The notes beneath the pieces are model-generated. The model did no database searches. It worked only from the letters and a program-made list of their open reading frames with translations, and was not told the origin of the DNA. A DNA stretch of 58,560 nucleotides, from positions 93,542 through 152,101 of the forward strand of contig JAUJOH010000007.1 in NCBI GenBank assembly GCA_030447745.1, written 5' to 3'. Positions 1 through 7,551 of the stretch are shown here, one piece after another. Positions within the stretch are counted from its first letter, which is position 1; each line of letters starts with the position of its first letter. Source of the stretch: Chloroflexota bacterium. Lineage in GTDB: Bacteria; Chloroflexota; Limnocylindria; Limnocylindrales; CSP1-4. A program made the translations under genes and the position numbers.

Positions 1-1095
1 ACGGGGTTCATGAAGCCTGTCGGTCAGCGGACGGTCATCGAGGACGGCGAGCCCGCGGATGAGGACGCGGTCCTGATGAAGAGCGTCTTCCGCCTGCCCG
101 AGGCATACCGGGCGATGAGCCCGGTTCACATCCCGCGCGGCTTCACGAAGGCGTACATCGCGGGTGAGGTGGTCGAGGACCTCGAGGCGCGGATCCGGCA
201 CGCGCACGAGACCTTCGCCGGCCACGACATCGTGCTCATCGAGGGGACCGGTCACGCCGGGGTGGGAGCGGTCGTCGGGCTGTCGAACGCGACGGTCGCC
301 GCCATGCTCGGGGCGCCGGCGATCATCATCAGCGAGGGCGGCGTCGGCCGGCCGATCGACGAGATCGTCCTCAACGCGGCACTCTTCGAGCGGCACGGCG
401 TCGAGGTCGCGGGCGCGATCGTCAACAAGGTCGACCTCGACGCGCAGCTCGGCCTCGCGTCCGTCCTGGCCCAGGGCCTGAAGCCGCACGGTATCCCGCT
501 CCTGGGCGTGCTTCCGGTCAAGCCGATCCTGTCGAACCCGACGCTCGGCATGATCCTCGAGGGCGTCGATGGCGAGACGATCAACCGGGGCCCGGATCTC
601 GACCGGGTGATCGAGGGCGTCGCGATCGGGGCGATGGAGCCCGGCCACATGCTCGAGCGCGTCGGACCGGGGACGCTGGTCATCGTTCCGGGCGACCGCG
701 AGGACGTGATCCTCACCATCACGACGGCGCACCTGGCGCCGCGTGTCCGTCACGCCGGCACCGCGGAGGCGGCACGGATCGCCGCCATCGCCGCCGAGGC
801 GACGAACGAGCGCGCCGCCGCGGTCGAGGGTCACGAGGGCGCCGCGGTCGGGCTCGTGCTGACGGGTGGTTACCGGCCCCGGGAGGCGGTGCTCGCGGCC
901 ATCCGGCAGGCGGACCTGTTCGCCACCTTGGTACCCGATGACACGTACCACGTCGCGTCGCAGGTGCACGATCTGCTGGTCAAGACCCATCCGGCCGACC
1001 GGGAGAAGATCGCCCTGATCAAGACGCTCGTCGCCGAGAACCTCGACGTCGAGCGCGTGCTCCACGCAGCGAGGGCGGTCCCGGTCGCTCGCTGA
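1..1095 (+). CDS. BioD/Pta-like P-loop protein with C-terminal DRTGG domain (5' truncated)
   Basis: The reading frame is open to the first base of the window. The sequence begins inside the strand after a P-loop (TGFMKPVGQ), so the Walker A motif must lie upstream and the real start is missing. The first 200 residues resemble the N-terminal dethiobiotin-synthetase-like domain of phosphotransacetylases and cobyrinate synthase relatives (IVLIEGTGHAGVG; GAIVNKVD). The last 120 residues look like a DRTGG domain (PGDREDVIL; LVLTGG). No phosphotransacetylase catalytic domain follows; the gene stops at 1095. Stand-alone proteins of this kind are widespread in Chloroflexota and Actinomycetota and have no firmly established reaction. 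A nucleotide-binding regulatory role is inference. The next gene lies 534 bases away on the same strand. Confidence 0.8.
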   Translation, partial: TGFMKPVGQRTVIEDGEPADEDAVLMKSVFRLPEAYRAMSPVHIPRGFTKAYIAGEVVEDLEARIRHAHETFAGHDIVLIEGTGHAGVGAVVGLSNATVAAMLGAPAIIISEGGVGRPIDEIVLNAALFERHGVEVAGAIVNKVDLDAQLGLASVLAQGLKPHGIPLLGVLPVKPILSNPTLGMILEGVDGETINRGPDLDRVIEGVAIGAMEPGHMLERVGPGTLVIVPGDREDVILTITTAHLAPRVRHAGTAEAARIAAIAAEATNERAAAVEGHEGAAVGLVLTGGYRPREAVLAAIRQADLFATLVPDDTYHVASQVHDLLVKTHPADREKIALIKTLVAENLDVERVLHAARAVPVAR

Positions 1096-1629
1096 CGGCA
1101 CCGGACGCGACCGGCGACGCTCACGCGGCACGTCGACGGATATGCCGATGTAATGCGCCGAGGTGCGTTGTGCGCAACTCTTGCCATCGTCGTCCGTCAC
1201 GGTCCTGTGGGCCTAGTACCATCGGCACCTGTCAGGCGGGTCCCCAGCCCGGACTGACGCGGTCGGACCCCAGATCGACCGGGCTGGACCAGCGCCCACG
1301 TGCGCTGCCTGATCCGTCCCCGCGACTCGGAGGAGAGTCGCCGCGACCGATCCGCCCGCTCATCGCCGATCGCTCGCGAACCCGTCGCGCCGCGCGCTCC
1401 CCAGGCGGGCGGCCGACCGTTGACCACGGCGCGGCCACGGCCGCGCTGCAAGACCGTGCGCCATGGGTGTCCGTGCGTCTCCGCGCGCCGCCGCCCCACC
1501 CGGGCGTCCAAGACCATCGGGCCTCCGCCGGAGGCGCGACATCGTCCCCATCGCTGGCCCCGGCTTGCCCCGGTCGGCCTCCAGGTAGAAAGGAGTACGG
1601 GTAGCGCGTCCACGCGTGCCCACCAACTC
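1096..1629 (+). other. Long structured intergenic region before the M23 peptidase gene
   Basis: This 534-base stretch has no convincing gene; the open frames crossing it show no family resemblance. It is rich in potential RNA structure. There is a nested stem at 1232-1312 (listed separately), a 7-bp hairpin with arms GCGACTC/GAGTCGC around 1323-1342, and a 6-bp hairpin GCCTCC/GGAGGC near 1520. An AAGGAG sits near 1589, about 35 bases before the chosen ATG, which is too far for ordinary ribosome binding. Cell-wall hydrolase genes in related bacteria are often controlled by c-di-AMP riboswitches. I looked for the conserved core of that class and did not find it. Confidence 0.5.
1231..1312 (+). 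ncRNA. Candidate structured leader element (nested long stem)
   Basis: TCAGGC at 1232-1237 pairs with GCCTGA at 1307-1312. Inside it, GGTCC plus AGCCCGG (1239-1252, with a CC bulge) pairs with CCGGGCT plus GGACC (1279-1290). This gives a 12-bp arm enclosing a 26-nt loop region. The element lies 318 bases before the M23 peptidase start and may be part of its leader. No known riboswitch class is recognised. In GC-rich DNA long stems arise by chance, so confidence is low. Confidence 0.3.
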
Positions 1630-2109
1630 ATGACGAAGATGTTCCGCGCGCTCTCGCTGGCCCTTGCGGTCGCGATCACGGTCCCGGCGGTTACCAGCGC
1701 CCACTGGCCCGTCCAGAGCCGATACTCGTACGTCAGCCAGCGTTTCCAAGATGGGCACCGCGGTCTCGACATCGCGGCGACGTACGGGACGGGTGTCGCC
1801 CCGATCATCAGCGGCACGGTGGTCTTCGCCGGGTACCGCAACAACTGCGGCGGCTACCAGGTCTGGGTCCGCCATTCGAGCGGCCGGTACTCGGCCTACT
1901 ACCACCTCTCGCGAGAGATCACCTACTCAGGCGAGTACGTGACAGGTAGCTCGGAGCGGATCGGCTACGTCGGCACCAGCGGCTGCGTCACGGGCGCCCA
2001 CGTCCACGTCGAAGTCTGGATCGGTTACCCATGGCGGACCGGTTCGTACCGGGTCAATCCCTGGAACTACGTCGACCACGGGTACTGGTTGCCCTACCGG
2101 TACCGCTGA
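1630..2109 (+). CDS. Secreted M23 (LytM-type) peptidoglycan endopeptidase
   Basis: The protein has about 159 residues. It begins with a signal peptide (MTKMFRALSLALAVA, then a VTSA cleavage region) and continues directly into a single M23 metallopeptidase domain. The zinc and catalytic motifs are visible: HRGLD gives the first His and Asp ligands and AHVHVEV gives the HxH motif. An aromatic-rich tail (NYVDHGYWLPYRYR) ends the protein. Family members cut peptide cross-links of peptidoglycan outside the membrane. There is no SH3 or LysM targeting domain, so it is a minimal exported enzyme. ATG 1630 is chosen because it starts the signal peptide; an AAGGAG lies unusually far upstream. The gene is alone in its transcription unit and ends at a hairpin shared with convergent panC. 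Confidence 0.85.
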   Translation: MTKMFRALSLALAVAITVPAVTSAHWPVQSRYSYVSQRFQDGHRGLDIAATYGTGVAPIISGTVVFAGYRNNCGGYQVWVRHSSGRYSAYYHLSREITYSGEYVTGSSERIGYVGTSGCVTGAHVHVEVWIGYPWRTGSYRVNPWNYVDHGYWLPYRYR

Positions 2110-2149
2110 GCTGCCGGCCGGCAACGGCCCCGCCCCAGAGCCACGAGCG

Positions 2150-2181
2150 TGACGCCCCGGATCGGCCGACCCGGGGCGTCA
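2150..2181. terminator. Bidirectional hairpin between convergent M23 gene and panC
   Basis: TGACGCCCCGG at 2150-2160 pairs perfectly with CCGGGGCGTCA at 2171-2181 across a 10-nt loop. The hairpin sits between convergent genes and includes the panC stop codon. There is no clear U-tract on either strand, so terminator function is inferred from position and stem strength. Confidence 0.55.
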
Positions 2182-3027
2182 TCCCGTCCGCGACCCGATT
2201 GGCTCGTTGTCGATCAGGCGCGTGGCGCCGAAGCGGACGGCCAGCGACAGCAACGCCTGCCGGTCGACGGTCTGGAGCTCCCCGAGCGTCTCGCCGTCGG
2301 CGACCGAGACGTACTCCGGGTTGGCCAGCCGCTCCGCCGTGAGCGTCTCCCACATCAGGTCACGGAGCGCGTCCGCCGATCGCTCCCCGGCGGCCCAACG
2401 ATCGCGGGCCGCGACGAGCGCCCGCCGGAGGACCGGCGCCGCCGCGCGCTGCTCCGGCGTCAGATGGACGTTTCGGGACGACAACGCCAGCCCGTCCGGC
2501 TCGCGAACGGTGGGACAGGCGACGACCTCCGTCCCGATCGCGAGGTCGCGCGCCATCTGGCGGATGACCATCACCTGCTGCGCGTCCTTCTGCCCGAAAT
2601 ACGCCCGGTCCGCGCCGACGAGCCCGAACAGGATGGCGACGACCGTCGCCACGCCGTCGAAATGCCCAGGCCGGGCCGCTCCCTCGAGCGGGCGTGCGAT
2701 CGCTCCGACGGAAACCGTGGTGTCGAACCCGGCGGGGTAGACCTCCTCGACGGGCGGCAGCCAGACGAGGTCGACACCTTCCGCCTCGCACGCGGCCAGA
2801 TCGCGCGCCTCGCTGCGGGGATAGCGGGTGTAGTCCGTCGCCACGTTGAACTGCCGGGGATTGACGAAGATCGTGGCGACGGTCGTCGCGTTGTCCCCCC
2901 GAGCCCGGCGCATGAGCGCGCGATGTCCGTCGTGGAGCCAGCCCATGGTCGGCACGAGGCCGACCGGCCGTGGCGCATCGGCGAGCGCGGCGCGCAGCTC
3001 GGCTCGCGTGCGCAGGACCGTCGTCAC
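2179..3027 (-). CDS. panC: Pantothenate synthetase
   Basis: PanC condenses pantoate with beta-alanine using ATP (AMP-forming) to make pantothenate in the cytoplasm. The 282-residue length is normal. The nucleotidyl-transferase signature PTMGWLHDGH is at residues 26-35. FVNPRQF, the pantoate-binding loop YFGQKDAQQ and the SSRN motif (LALSSRNVHL) are all present. The start is GTG at 3027. It is the last gene of coaX-coaBC-panB-panC, 68 bases after panB, so the operon joins pantothenate synthesis to CoA synthesis. Its stop codon lies inside the convergent hairpin at 2150-2181. Confidence 0.97.
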   Translation of the reverse strand: MTTVLRTRAELRAALADAPRPVGLVPTMGWLHDGHRALMRRARGDNATTVATIFVNPRQFNVATDYTRYPRSEARDLAACEAEGVDLVWLPPVEEVYPAGFDTTVSVGAIARPLEGAARPGHFDGVATVVAILFGLVGADRAYFGQKDAQQVMVIRQMARDLAIGTEVVACPTVREPDGLALSSRNVHLTPEQRAAAPVLRRALVAARDRWAAGERSADALRDLMWETLTAERLANPEYVSVADGETLGELQTVDRQALLSLAVRFGATRLIDNEPIGSRTG

Positions 3028-3095
3028 GCGAGGTGGGCGAAGGCGGTCGTCGGAGCGCCCGGCGGCGAGGACTGCGACGGCATCGCGCCGCGCCG

Positions 3096-4007
3096 CTAGA
3101 GGTCGCGGTCGAGCGGGATCCCGCCCACCGGAACGTCAGCTCCCCGGTCCAGGGCAGACCGGCCAAGGATCTCGTCGAGCACGGCGTCGTCCATCGTGAC
3201 CGTCTGGTCGGCACCGGGGAAGGCACCGCTCGTGACATCACCCGCCCACGCTCGGGCGGCCTCCACGATCGTTCCCCGCAGGTCCGCATACGCACGGGCG
3301 TGCCTGGGGCGCCAGCTGTCGAGGCCGAGCAGATCCGTCACGACCTGGACCTGCCCGCTGCAGCCGGCTCCGGCGCCGATCCCGATCGTGGGGATCCGGA
3401 GCCGCTGCGTGATGGCCGCCGCGAGCTGTTCCGGGACGAGCTCGAGCACGATCGCGAACGCGCCGGCTTCCTGGACCGCGAGCGCGTCGCCCAGCAGCGT
3501 CCGGGCCTGCTCGCGCGTCTTGCCCTGGACCCGCACCCTGCCGGCCTGGTTGGCCGACTGCGGAGTCCAGCCGACGTGGCCCATCACCGGGATCCCGGCC
3601 TTGACGATGGCCTCGATCGTCCGCGAGCTGCGGACGCCGCCTTCGACCTTGACCGCCTGCGCACCGGCCTCGGCGAGGAACCGGCCGCCGTTCGCCACCG
3701 CGGTCTCCGGCGTGGCGTAGGAGAGGAACGGCATGTCGCCCACGACCAGCGCCCGCCGCGCGCCGCGGGCGACGGCGGCGGTGTGGTGCAGCATGTCCGC
3801 CATCGAGACCGGGATCTCGTTCTCGTAGCCCAGCATCACCCGGCCGAGCGAATCGCCCACCAGCAGCAGGGGGATGCCGGCCTCGTCGAGGAGGCGGGCG
3901 GTCGGGTAGTCGTACGCGGTCAGCATCGCGATGCGCTGGCCGTCGGTGTGCATGCGGGCGACGTCGCCAACGGTCAGGCGGCGCGGCGTCTCGGCGGTGG
4001 CGCTCAT
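3096..4007 (-). CDS. panB: 3-methyl-2-oxobutanoate hydroxymethyltransferase
   Basis: PanB transfers a hydroxymethyl group from methylene-tetrahydrofolate to ketoisovalerate, giving ketopantoate, the first committed step to pantothenate. The 303-residue protein shows the metal and substrate residues of the family: LLVGDSLG, VVGDMPFLSY, AVKVEGG and the catalytic Glu in IVLELVPEQLA. The late motif reads GIGAGAGCSGQVQV. The family usually has an Asp before GQ, so this copy carries a Ser at that position. The ATG overlaps the stop of coaBC as ATGA, indicating translational coupling. A C-terminal extension (DEILGRSALDRGADVPVGG) goes slightly beyond the usual end. Confidence 0.96.
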   Translation of the reverse strand: MSATAETPRRLTVGDVARMHTDGQRIAMLTAYDYPTARLLDEAGIPLLLVGDSLGRVMLGYENEIPVSMADMLHHTAAVARGARRALVVGDMPFLSYATPETAVANGGRFLAEAGAQAVKVEGGVRSSRTIEAIVKAGIPVMGHVGWTPQSANQAGRVRVQGKTREQARTLLGDALAVQEAGAFAIVLELVPEQLAAAITQRLRIPTIGIGAGAGCSGQVQVVTDLLGLDSWRPRHARAYADLRGTIVEAARAWAGDVTSGAFPGADQTVTMDDAVLDEILGRSALDRGADVPVGGIPLDRDL

Positions 4008-5339
4008 GCGGAGGTCGTGCTCGTCATCGCCAGAGTCTGCGCGGCCGCGTCGCGATCGTCCAGCCAGCGTGCGACGCGGTCGAGCAGCCGGTCCGCGACC
4101 TCGCGTTTGGCGAGGAGCGGGAGCTCGTCGCGCTCGCCGGTCGAGCTCAGGATCGTGACCCGGTTGGTCGGGCTGCCGAACCCGGACCCCACTTCCGCGA
4201 CGTCGTTGGCGACGAGCAGGTCCACCCGCTTCCGCCGAAGCTTTTCCGCCGCCCGGTCCAGCGAAGCAGTCTCGGCCGCGAACCCGACCAGGAGAGGGGC
4301 GCGGGTCGAGGGCGCGGGCGCGCTCGCCGGCCTCGGCCAGGATGTCCTCGGTCGGCTCCAGCTCGAGCGTCAGGCCGCCGCCTCGCGACAGCTTCCCGGA
4401 CGCCACCTGGCGCGGGCGGTAGTCGGCGACCGCCGCCGCCATGACCAGCGCGTCGGCGCCGGGCAGTGCCTGGAGAACGGCATCCCGCATCTGGGCCGTC
4501 GTCTCGAGCACGACCAGCTCGGCCCGCTCCGGCGGCGGCACGCTCGTGTGGCCCGTGATGAGCGTCACGCGGGCGCCGCGGTCGAGCGCTGCGTCCGCGA
4601 CGGCGACGCCCATGCGGCCGGTCGAGCGGTTGCCGATGAAGCGCACGGGGTCGATCGGTTCGGCCGTCCCGCCGGCGGTCACCACGACGTGCCGGCCTAT
4701 GAGGTCCGCGTCGCGCGGCGCGTCGCTGCGCGGCGGCCGGACGGCCGGATCGGGTGCCCGGATGGAGCGACCGTGGACGGCCTGCGCGACGGCGTCCACG
4801 ATCCGGTCCGGCGCGGCGAGTCGTCCCACCCCGACTGATCCGGACGCGAGTGCTCCTGCCTCTGGCTCGACGATCGCGTAGCCGAAGTCGTCGCGCAGCC
4901 GCCGCACGTTGGCCTGCGTCGCGGGGTGGCGGTACATCTCGCCGTCCATCGCCGGCGCGACGATCACCGGGGCGGCGGTCGCAAGGCAGGTCGCGGTGAC
5001 GGTGTCACCCGCGAGACCGTTCGCCATCGCGCCGAGCCAGTGGGCCGTCGCAGGCGCGACGAGAACGGCGTCGGCGGAGTCGGCAACGACGATGTGCCCG
5101 ATGCGGCCGTCCGGCAGCAGCGCCATCAGGTCGTGCTCGACGGGGTGGCGTGTCAGAGCCCCGAGCGCCAGTGGCGCGACGAAGCGGGTGGCGGCCGGCG
5201 ACAGCAGCGCGACCACGTCAGCGCCCTCGGCCTGGAGCGTCCGAACCAGCTCCGGCGCCTTGTAGGCCGCGATCGAGCCGGTGACGCCGAGGGCGACGAG
5301 GCGCCCGGCGAGGCGTGCCGGGCCGGCACTCCCCGTCAC
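4004..5339 (-). CDS. coaBC: Bifunctional phosphopantothenoylcysteine synthetase/decarboxylase (single frameshift)
   Basis: CoaBC joins cysteine to phosphopantothenate (CTP-dependent CoaB half) and decarboxylates the product (flavin-dependent CoaC half). The N-terminal flavoprotein half is clear: ALGVTGSIAAYKAPELV, then the catalytic His in TRHPVEHD and the APAMDGEMY region. The CoaB half shows VVVTAGGTAEPIDPVRFIGN and MAAAVADYRP. After about residue 345 the frame breaks and the rest, beginning PLLVGFAAETASLD and running through LLVANDVAEVG, continues one frame over. Removing one base near 4295 restores a continuous protein of about 444 residues, so a sequencing error is the likeliest cause. 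The GTG start overlaps the coaX stop as GTGA and the stop overlaps the panB ATG. Confidence 0.9.
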
Positions 5340-6148
5340 GTCAGCTCCATTCGGAGCGGCTGTCCCCCGGTGACCTCGGCGTGGAGGATCGCCAGCCCCT
5401 TCAGCGTGATGTCCGGGTCGACGGCGTCGATCCCGTCCAGCGCCCGGACCCACGGCGCGTGCGCGAGGCCGCCCGTGAGGATCGCGCGGACCGCGTCGGG
5501 GCGGATGCGGGCCGCGTCGGCGAGCTCGCCCCGGACGCGCGCCAGCAGCCCGGCAGCGAGCGCCTGGTAGCCGAGGACGGTCCCGGCCTGCATCGCGGAG
5601 ACGGTGTCGCGGCCGATGGCCCGGTCGGGGGCGCGAAGCTCGATCACGGGCAGCTTGGCGGTACGTGCCGCGAGGGCTTCGAGCCCCAGTTCCAGCCCGG
5701 GCGCGATGGCGCCGCCGACGTAGGCGCCGTCCGCGGCGACGCAGTCGAGCGTGGTCGCCGTGCCGAAGTCGACGACGACGGCCGGCGTCCCGTACAGGCG
5801 CTGGGCGGCGAGCGCGTTCACGAGGCGGTCAGCACCGACCTGCTCCGGGCGCTCGACACGGATCGCGATCGGCACGGTCCCGGCGGAGGCGATCACCAGT
5901 GGTCGTTCGCGCCGCTCGGCGACACGCTCGAGCGACGCGGTGAGGCTCGGCACGACCGACGCGCAGGCGATGGATCCGACGTCGGCGAAGGCGACGTCGT
6001 CGAGGCGGAGCATCGCGTCGAGCAGCACCTCGAGCTCGTCGGCTGTCGCGCGAGAGGGGGTGGTCGCTCGCCGCGTGGCGACCAGGACGCCGTTGCGCAG
6101 CAGCCCGATCGTGACGTTCGTGTTCCCGACGTCGACCGCGAGCAGCAT
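5336..6148 (-). CDS. coaX: Type III pantothenate kinase
   Basis: CoaX phosphorylates pantothenate, the first step of CoA synthesis, and belongs to the ASKHA fold rather than the CoaA family. The 270-residue protein starts MLLAVDVGNTNVTIG, with the phosphate-1 motif DVGNTN. It shows the phosphate-2 motif VDFGTATTLDCV, the GGAIAPGLELG loop and the adenosine motif TGGLA. Type III kinases need a monovalent cation and are not inhibited by CoA in characterised members. It is the first gene of the operon and its stop overlaps the coaBC GTG. The ATG at 6148 is chosen because the protein family begins exactly here; the frame stays open far upstream without family similarity. Confidence 0.96.
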   Translation of the reverse strand: MLLAVDVGNTNVTIGLLRNGVLVATRRATTPSRATADELEVLLDAMLRLDDVAFADVGSIACASVVPSLTASLERVAERRERPLVIASAGTVPIAIRVERPEQVGADRLVNALAAQRLYGTPAVVVDFGTATTLDCVAADGAYVGGAIAPGLELGLEALAARTAKLPVIELRAPDRAIGRDTVSAMQAGTVLGYQALAAGLLARVRGELADAARIRPDAVRAILTGGLAHAPWVRALDGIDAVDPDITLKGLAILHAEVTGGQPLRMELT

Positions 6149-6981
6149 GGCCGGATGATACGCGCGGCCGCCGGGCGGACAGGCGATGCCGTTCGCCGCG
6201 GCCGGGTGGAGTGCGTCGATCCGGGGTGAGACGGCCGGGAAGCTGATCGCCACGCAGGGTGCCATCCGCCGCAGGAGGCGAACCGGGTCACGTAGGCGCC
6301 TGGAGACTGCTTCGGGTCGCGGGGCGAACCGGGGAACGGATAGGCGCCCGCGGAATGCAGCGCTGCGCCAGGGGAGCCCCGCATGCGCGGGGAGACTGGA
6401 AGTCGCCTCGTCGCGCGAAACGGGGCCAGATAGCCGCCCGGGGAATACAAGGTCAGGAATCTGCCTCGGCACCGCGGCCGCCGAGCGTGCGCACCGCACG
6501 GAAACGGCTGTCGCACTCGGATCGGACGGCCGACGAGTCCAGCCGCGCATATCTGGCCACGGCTTCGAGCCGGCGCCGCCACCCGCCGGCGGCCGTTGGC
6601 GCCAGCCGCGTCCGGTGGCGCCAGGCGAGGCCACCGCTCGATCCGCAGCACCACGCGCCCGACGGCCTCTGGCGCGGGCGGCGCGCCCCCGATGCGGCCA
6701 CGACGGCGAGCGACCGCCGGGAACGGCGCGCTCCTCGACCGTCCCTGCGGGCCGCCCATCCCGCCACGAACGTCCCCGCCACGACGGGGCGCACGGCGCC
6801 TCCGCGGCTGCGGCCGTTTCGCTCGTCGGACGCCCGCGCGACCGTCGCCGGCCGGCCACGTCGTTGCCCGATTCGGCTTTCGGCGCCCCGGACCACCGAG
6901 TACCATCGCGACGAGCCCGCGAAGCGCACCCGAGTCGAGCCCGAGCCGTCCCCGAGGTCCGGTAGCCGCAGGAGCCGCCCC
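6149..6981. other. 833-base divergent intergenic region
   Basis: This region separates coaX (minus) from the hypothetical gene at 6982 (plus). Several long open frames cross both strands but show low-complexity Arg/Pro/Ala composition typical of non-coding high-GC DNA. The part nearest coaX holds the degenerate direct repeats at 6278-6455. The rest shows nothing I can assign. The promoters of both flanking genes must lie here, but I see no strong -35/-10 pair. Confidence 0.6.
6278..6455. repeat. Degenerate tandem repeat, about 46-bp period
   Basis: Related blocks start at 6278 (GCGAACCGGGTCACGTAGGC), 6324 (GCGAACCGGGGAACGGATAG), about 6366 (weaker) and 6415 (GCGAAACGGGGCCAGATAG). Each is followed by GCGCC or CGCCC and a GGAAT or GGAGACTG block. 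The spacing is close to 46 bases or its double. The copies differ too much for a recent duplication. They are neither palindromic nor CRISPR-like. They could be protein-binding sites or the decayed remains of a repeat. Confidence 0.45.
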
Positions 6982-7416
6982 GTGCCGAGCGCCCCGCCCG
7001 CGAAGTTCTTCGTCAACCAGGGCGTGGTGTCCAGCCGCGCCGACATGCAGCACCTGCTCCGCCCGCTCGTCAAGCAGACGGTGACGTACCGCTACTTCCG
7101 GGGCCGCGATCTCGTCGCCCACGGCACCGGCTGGGTCGAGCGGGTCGTCCTGGACCAGCCGGACGTGTCCACCTACTTCACGCCGCTGGCGATCACGCTC
7201 AACATCGACTCGTTCGAGCATCTCGAGTTCGAGACGCGCCCGGACCAGCTGCTCGAGTACAGCCTGGTCATGGGCGATGAAAGGGTCGTGCTCGAGTTCG
7301 CGCCCATCGCGTCGGCTGAGACGTCGTCGCCATTCGAGCCGCGGCAGCTTGCCTTCGACACGAGCGAGTACGTCCAGATGGAGCTGCTCGGCCTCGACGC
7401 CCGCGAGGAGGAGTAG
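6982..7416 (+). CDS. Conserved hypothetical protein (144 residues)
   Basis: I do not recognise a named family. The product is a soluble, acidic protein with no signal peptide or membrane segment. Its pattern suggests an alternating beta-strand fold (TVTYRYFRGRDLV, GTGWVERVVLD, LEYSLVMGDERVVLEF). The GTG at 6982 is preferred because GGAG at 6971 lies about seven bases before it and the sequence becomes protein-like exactly there; the frame upstream is open but compositionally random. The purine permease gene follows on the same strand about 135 bases later, so co-transcription is possible. No function is proposed. Confidence 0.6.
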   Translation: MPSAPPAKFFVNQGVVSSRADMQHLLRPLVKQTVTYRYFRGRDLVAHGTGWVERVVLDQPDVSTYFTPLAITLNIDSFEHLEFETRPDQLLEYSLVMGDERVVLEFAPIASAETSSPFEPRQLAFDTSEYVQMELLGLDAREEE

Positions 7417-7551
7417 CGCGATGGGACCGCCGGCTCCACCGGGAGCGGACCGGCGGGCGGCGGATCGGCTGGGCGATCGGCCGACCCGGAGGATGGAGAT
7501 GGTCGCGACGTGCCGAGCGCGTGGCGACCGAGTGGAGGAGGACGAGGACAG

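Noticed and set aside
1300-1629. N-terminal extension of the M23 peptidase by 110 codons
   Set aside because: The extension is Arg/Pro-rich and would bury the clear signal peptide that starts at ATG 1630.
4004-5339. Programmed frameshift in coaBC
   Set aside because: There is no slippery heptamer, and one extra base in a gene-rich contig with many similar indels points to sequence error.
6278-6455. CRISPR array
   Set aside because: The repeats are degenerate, the spacing is 46 bases with no separate repeat/spacer blocks, and no cas genes are present.
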